64,000 nucleotides of DNA, taken from Melanopsichium pennsylvanicum (Eukaryota; Basidiomycota; Ustilaginomycetes; Ustilaginales). The translations under genes were made by a program, and so were the position numbers. The notes under the pieces are model-generated. The model made no database searches. It saw only the letters and a list, made by a program, of their open reading frames with translations, and was not told the DNA's origin. Where the stretch lies: contig OAPG01000012.1 of NCBI GenBank assembly GCA_900208305.1, positions 124,001 through 188,000 on the forward strand. The letters are read 5' to 3'. This document shows, one piece after another, positions 61,201 to 64,000 of this stretch. Numbering within the stretch: position 1 is the first letter of the stretch; each line of letters opens with the position of its first letter.

Positions 61201-63274
61201 GGCGCCTTCGGTCAGGCTTCGCGTTGTCTTCACCAGCCTGCTTGTTACGGCTGGTGAGGGAAGCGTGGCGACGGAGTGTCTTTGGGCCTGTTGGCTGGCG
61301 TCCTCCTCTTGCACGCAGATCACCGCCGTTGTCTCCAGCTCTGTTCATCCGAGCAAGTCGGACCAAGTCACGCGACAGTTCGAGCTCATCCTGGTTGCCG
61401 CTCTGAGTTGAGACTGTGCCGAGGTGAGGTGAACCATGTGTCGAGTTGAACTTGGATAGATTTGCCGCGGCTGTGTCATCGAGACTTTCGCGCCGCTCCC
61501 GGCTTTGCGAATGAGAGGCACGGTTAGCGCGATAGTCGACCGAAAAGCTAGGTCGATGGGTTCGCGAGCCAGATCCGCGACGCATGGCAATCGTCGAAGA
61601 GCCGGGCAGCGAGACCTTGTGCTGATGCCCTGGACCGTTGAGTCGATCCGAATGGCCATGTCGGCCTTTACCACCGTGACGCCGCCCGAGGGGCATCTCG
61701 TCTGCAAAGCGATGTCCTTCTTGGAAGGCAAGGTCTTCGCCATCTAGAGTCATCTTGTATCCATCCATGTCGAGCATATATTGCAGGTCCTCTTTGCGTT
61801 GCTTGACCTTTACCGCTCCGATCACGTCATCGTCTCCTGCGGCAACCTCTGCGTGATTGCTTTGCCTGTGACGTGGGTCTTTCGCCTCGTCATCATCGTT
61901 GTCATCTACTGCGGTATCGTCATCATCATCAACACTGTCATCTTGATGTTGGACATGTTTGCTGTCACGGCGTTGCTGCTGACGCTGCTCGTGTCGATAG
62001 ATGTGGGTGGAAGCGTCGGTCATTGCAGGGTCGATGGTCCGGCTACCATCACCGATGGGAACAGGCTTGAGACGCTTGCCGCCGAGATACTCGGAGTGGT
62101 GAATCGAAGCGACTGCTTGGGTTTTGCTCTTGGTCTTGGAATTCGTCCCAGCTCCGAACGGAGCCGGGTAGGCCTCCTCGCCAGAGTCGACGCTGATGAT
62201 GCTTTCGTCGTCACCCTCGCTTCGCGCCTCATCCTCGACAACCTCGAATGCCTTGTTACGAAGTTGCATTTCGAGCCTCTCGGTTTCGTTGGAAGGCTGC
62301 TTGTGTGTTGAAGATTCCCGAGCCCCATCCTGCGCTTCTTGCCTCTTTTTGCCCTGTGGACCGCCTTGTTCCGGCTCGTAGAAATGAGCATCTTGCCGAT
62401 CCTCATCCACGGGAGCGCCAGTCAAGTTGTCGGTGCCCCTGTTGCTTTGAGCCTCTTCAGTCGCCTTGTCGAGGCGTGGATTGGTACCGCCCATGACGGC
62501 TCTTCCTGCTGCCCCGATGACACCGCTGGCCTTGGACGCGGCCGAACCGACTTTATCGAGCAAGGAGTCGGAGCCGGCAGCTGCACCAGAGCCAACCCTT
62601 GTCGAATCGGAAGGGACGTTGAGATCGCCCTGATCGTCTGGTGGGCCGCTGCGCTTATTTTCCTTGAGCTTCGCTTTGGAATTGACATCCAGATCTTGCT
62701 CGTCTTCATCGAGGTTGGTGAGAAGTCCTCCTTCGGCCTGTCCGAGCTCCAGTGGCTCCACCTCTGCCGAGCTGTTTTGTCCATCGGCGATTGCGCCGTT
62801 TTCTGGCGAGGTCATAGGACTGGAAGCTGCACTTAGAATGGGACTTGTGACGAGATCTGCGGGAATGCTGTTACGTTCATCTTCATCGTCGATCTCGAGC
62901 ACAAAGAAAGCTTCGCCGGAGTCGCCGACCTTCATAGCAAAGGGCAGTGGATCGGTCGAGTTGTTGAGATGAAGCGTCACTTTCCTTTCCCCTGGACGGA
63001 GCACGCTCATCTTGCCGAATCGGACATGGAAGGGTGTACTGGCGAGTTCGGTGATCTGACGCTCCACTTTCTTGTACTTGCGCTCGTTTTCGGGCAGTTT
63101 GCCGCGCTCAGAATCAGAGAGGATATTGCCCTGTCCATCGACTTCGACCTCTTCTTCGACATCGACCGTGCGCTCTACCACAATGACATCGATAGCACCG
63201 CTGAGGGTTGCAGGATTGATGTTGGGTGTGATGGTGTTGTACACCGTGGAAAAGACCTTTCCAACTAACTGCAT
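58235..63274 (-). CDS. PAH1: Lipin: Mg-dependent phosphatidate phosphatase (Pah1/Ned1)
   Basis: Converts phosphatidate to diacylglycerol at the nuclear/ER membrane, controlling triacylglycerol versus phospholipid synthesis. 1,679 residues in one exon, about twice yeast Pah1 (862). The N-LIP domain starts at Met1 (MQLVGKVFSTVYNTITPNIN, amphipathic helix) and includes TPFHVRFGKMSVL. The catalytic C-LIP/HAD domain carries DIDGT with Asp1088 and Asp1090, then SDALGHVFTMIGRDWTHIGV, YLTSRAIGQADSTRDYL and GPVIMSPDRL. Between them lie about 950 disordered, Ser- and Asp-rich residues with many possible phosphorylation sites. The C-terminus has a strong acidic tail (Glu/Asp run) ending EIRFEWKG. In yeast the acidic tail docks to Nem1-Spo7. 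Confidence 0.93.
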   Translation of the reverse strand: MQLVGKVFSTVYNTITPNINPATLSGAIDVIVVERTVDVEEEVEVDGQGNILSDSERGKLPENERKYKKVERQITELASTPFHVRFGKMSVLRPGERKVTLHLNNSTDPLPFAMKVGDSGEAFFVLEIDDEDERNSIPADLVTSPILSAASSPMTSPENGAIADGQNSSAEVEPLELGQAEGGLLTNLDEDEQDLDVNSKAKLKENKRSGPPDDQGDLNVPSDSTRVGSGAAAGSDSLLDKVGSAASKASGVIGAAGRAVMGGTNPRLDKATEEAQSNRGTDNLTGAPVDEDRQDAHFYEPEQGGPQGKKRQEAQDGARESSTHKQPSNETERLEMQLRNKAFEVVEDEARSEGDDESIISVDSGEEAYPAPFGAGTNSKTKSKTQAVASIHHSEYLGGKRLKPVPIGDGSRTIDPAMTDASTHIYRHEQRQQQRRDSKHVQHQDDSVDDDDDTAVDDNDDDEAKDPRHRQSNHAEVAAGDDDVIGAVKVKQRKEDLQYMLDMDGYKMTLDGEDLAFQEGHRFADEMPLGRRHGGKGRHGHSDRLNGPGHQHKVSLPGSSTIAMRRGSGSRTHRPSFSVDYRANRASHSQSRERRESLDDTAAANLSKFNSTHGSPHLGTVSTQSGNQDELELSRDLVRLARMNRAGDNGGDLRARGGRQPTGPKTLRRHASLTSRNKQAGEDNAKPDRRRRPNGPRSRHTHEFSLSDTEAEVARARSASGHNSIENSTEGLTSSYSVSKVVSSLRELRLPSEEAPPVYLGDTSAAHLGLSSNSRWQWADPAGESSSSTPTGEPRRRRRTRFASTDGYEASRSSDASALEALRRHTAEGEVAGKLTSSESEPYTFLLQLEASSHSFELSLCYSGAFGQDEEADEYTFRENRVSFERFAHDEDVVNDERLVIRYHDRFLTWENASAVLATLSLYRRTLSGDTSATNMDEEAEGANRSSRASYWSRWWKGSSKSIPDLKQAADVQAADDSAASKPKKAAADTEVHLERSSTDSVLLDADKAEADKLAKDKIAEKSAAATERAGKTYAKTLRLTSDQLKSLNLRKGSNSITFSVTSSYSGVASCTARIFVWESNHKIVVSDIDGTITKSDALGHVFTMIGRDWTHIGVAKLYTDIARNGYRIMYLTSRAIGQADSTRDYLKGIRQSGYQLPDGPVIMSPDRLIASLHREVILRKPEVFKMACLRDIARLFGADPRTAQSQPGGDIKNLDPKAVEKAKTGAGVDDSPGAGAATAALSSEATTAGADDTVSIRSSSTTQRALSPSPSSPALSLITNEMKPQKKEDHPTPFYAGFGNRITDALSYRSVNIPSSRIFTIDTNGEVKMELLELAGYKSSYIHMTDLVDQMFPPITAKEEKEPRKPEYNDFNYWRPGIVDIELPDDEELLGTPPVSPALSARSGRSLRSVRSVTSDSGATTTIGGGGGMEKGAAGGGLGEEKPGRLSRFGLGSLGLSRKGSQSSTTGWAKPEHSNSVPPEFGGDAYDRTRRATSAEPTLESSTNITSSPSGSSWTAPWRRRAASPEPSNDSMTTKRATSPLVGPVITAEPESEDEGQEFYDSEGLDADDNDDVSSFGGGELRSRLNSFSNNQGDEFAFDHQQQQKQQGRAKRMGEGGSRVLQGEQAKRPSEDEAMDDEEEEEEEDEDEDEDEEMEGMMEDDDGDELLETGEIRFEWKG

Positions 63275-64000
63275 GGTTGCGGTCCAAGTGTGGAAGAATT
63301 AGGGAGGAGACTTGAAGTGATGTATGATCACTGTGGGATCGCAGGTTTATCTGCGTCGGGTGTCCCTGAAACGAGTGTATCGCCCACTGGATCAATTGCT
63401 GAACGCCTAGGTTCCCATTCGCAGTCGGCTGTTCCGACTGGACGAGATGTTTGACGCCCAAGAAGAGCGAAGCTTCTCGTGAGCGACCAGAAGATATATG
63501 AGATCCTTGTAGATGTGATCAGAGACGCCAAATCAGGATTAGAGATAGCAATCCTGCTGTTACGTCCAAGCCGATCGGAACAACCGAGTCCCGCTTAGCT
63601 GTTGAACGTCAGGCAAACCGTGCGTGAAAGTATATGAGAAGTGGTCAGCAGCACACCTGAAGCGTTGAGAGAGTGGGTCTGAATTCCTAACTGACGTTGT
63701 CGATGTTGGTAGAAGCGACAGTGAAAAGACAGGAGCAGGAGGAACAGGAACTCTCAACAGGTCAGGAGCAAAGAGAGGGTCCATCGACGATTGTCTGGGG
63801 TTGCGAGTTGCAACGTGCTCCACTAATGCAGCAGCAGCCCCTTTGCCAAACAGGGCTGAGCGAGAGTCTCGGCAGAAAGTAGTAATAATAGAATTGAGCC
63901 GTGAGCTCATTTTTTTGGCTGCCTTGTCACTGCACTGATTTTCTTGCTCCTTTTATTCCGAAAATCATTCTTTGATGAAAAGTGACGTCGCGGGATGAGC
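63275..64000. other. Upstream region of lipin to window edge
   Basis: 726 bp with no supported gene. It should contain the lipin promoter and leader. Short frames show no features. Confidence 0.45.

Overview
This 64 kb window is a stretch of nuclear chromosome from a fungus, most likely a basidiomycete of the smut lineage (Ustilaginomycotina). That placement is inference. It rests on many single-exon or few-exon genes, short GT-AG introns (39 to about 120 nt), roughly 50-55% GC coding sequence, and Ser/Pro/Ala-rich disordered proteins. A tRNA-Ala with an intron, septin, lipin, Spc25, SNARE and mitotic-exit kinase genes make it unmistakably eukaryotic. There is no prokaryotic, CRISPR or phage content.

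Layout. 1-2900: accessory end. It holds the gag start and leader/LTR-like region of a Ty3/gypsy-type retroelement on the minus strand, then a 555-bp element bounded by 17-bp inverted repeats, then tRNA-Ala(UGC). 3382-12978: a ketosamine-3-kinase with micro-exons, a HUWE1/Tom1-type HECT ligase that lacks the family's giant N-terminus and is divergent from a UBE2W-type E2, ferrochelatase, a synaptobrevin (SNC1) and a MAPEG protein. 13343-21000: a CDCA7-like zinc-finger protein with AT-hooks, a Dbf2-type kinase, and Spc25. 21528-23894: one uninterrupted ORF encoding a tRNase Z fused to thiamine pyrophosphokinase, the most striking gene here. 24807-32695: septin Cdc11, Fap7 adenylate kinase, nitronate monooxygenase, Naa38, an unrecognised helical protein and a nitrilase. 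34135-43598: a full-size ABCA-type transporter, a Rog1-like DUF676 lipase and an unrecognised disordered protein. 43599-49241: a 5.6 kb gene-poor stretch of simple repeats. 49242-63274: an LYR-motif protein divergent from Pkr1, dynein light intermediate chain, PP1 inhibitor-2 (Glc8), a protein resembling HAPSTR1/UPF0472, and a very long lipin (Pah1).

The genes are mostly unrelated housekeeping functions, so I see no biosynthetic cluster or defence island. A few themes recur: ubiquitin transfer (HECT, UBE2W, the HAPSTR1-like protein), chromosome segregation and cytokinesis (Spc25, Dbf2, Cdc11), and membrane traffic and lipids (Snc1, Pkr1, lipin, lipase, ABCA, dynein LIC). Exon structures were built by eye from splice consensus, reading phase and family conservation. 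None was checked against transcripts or databases.
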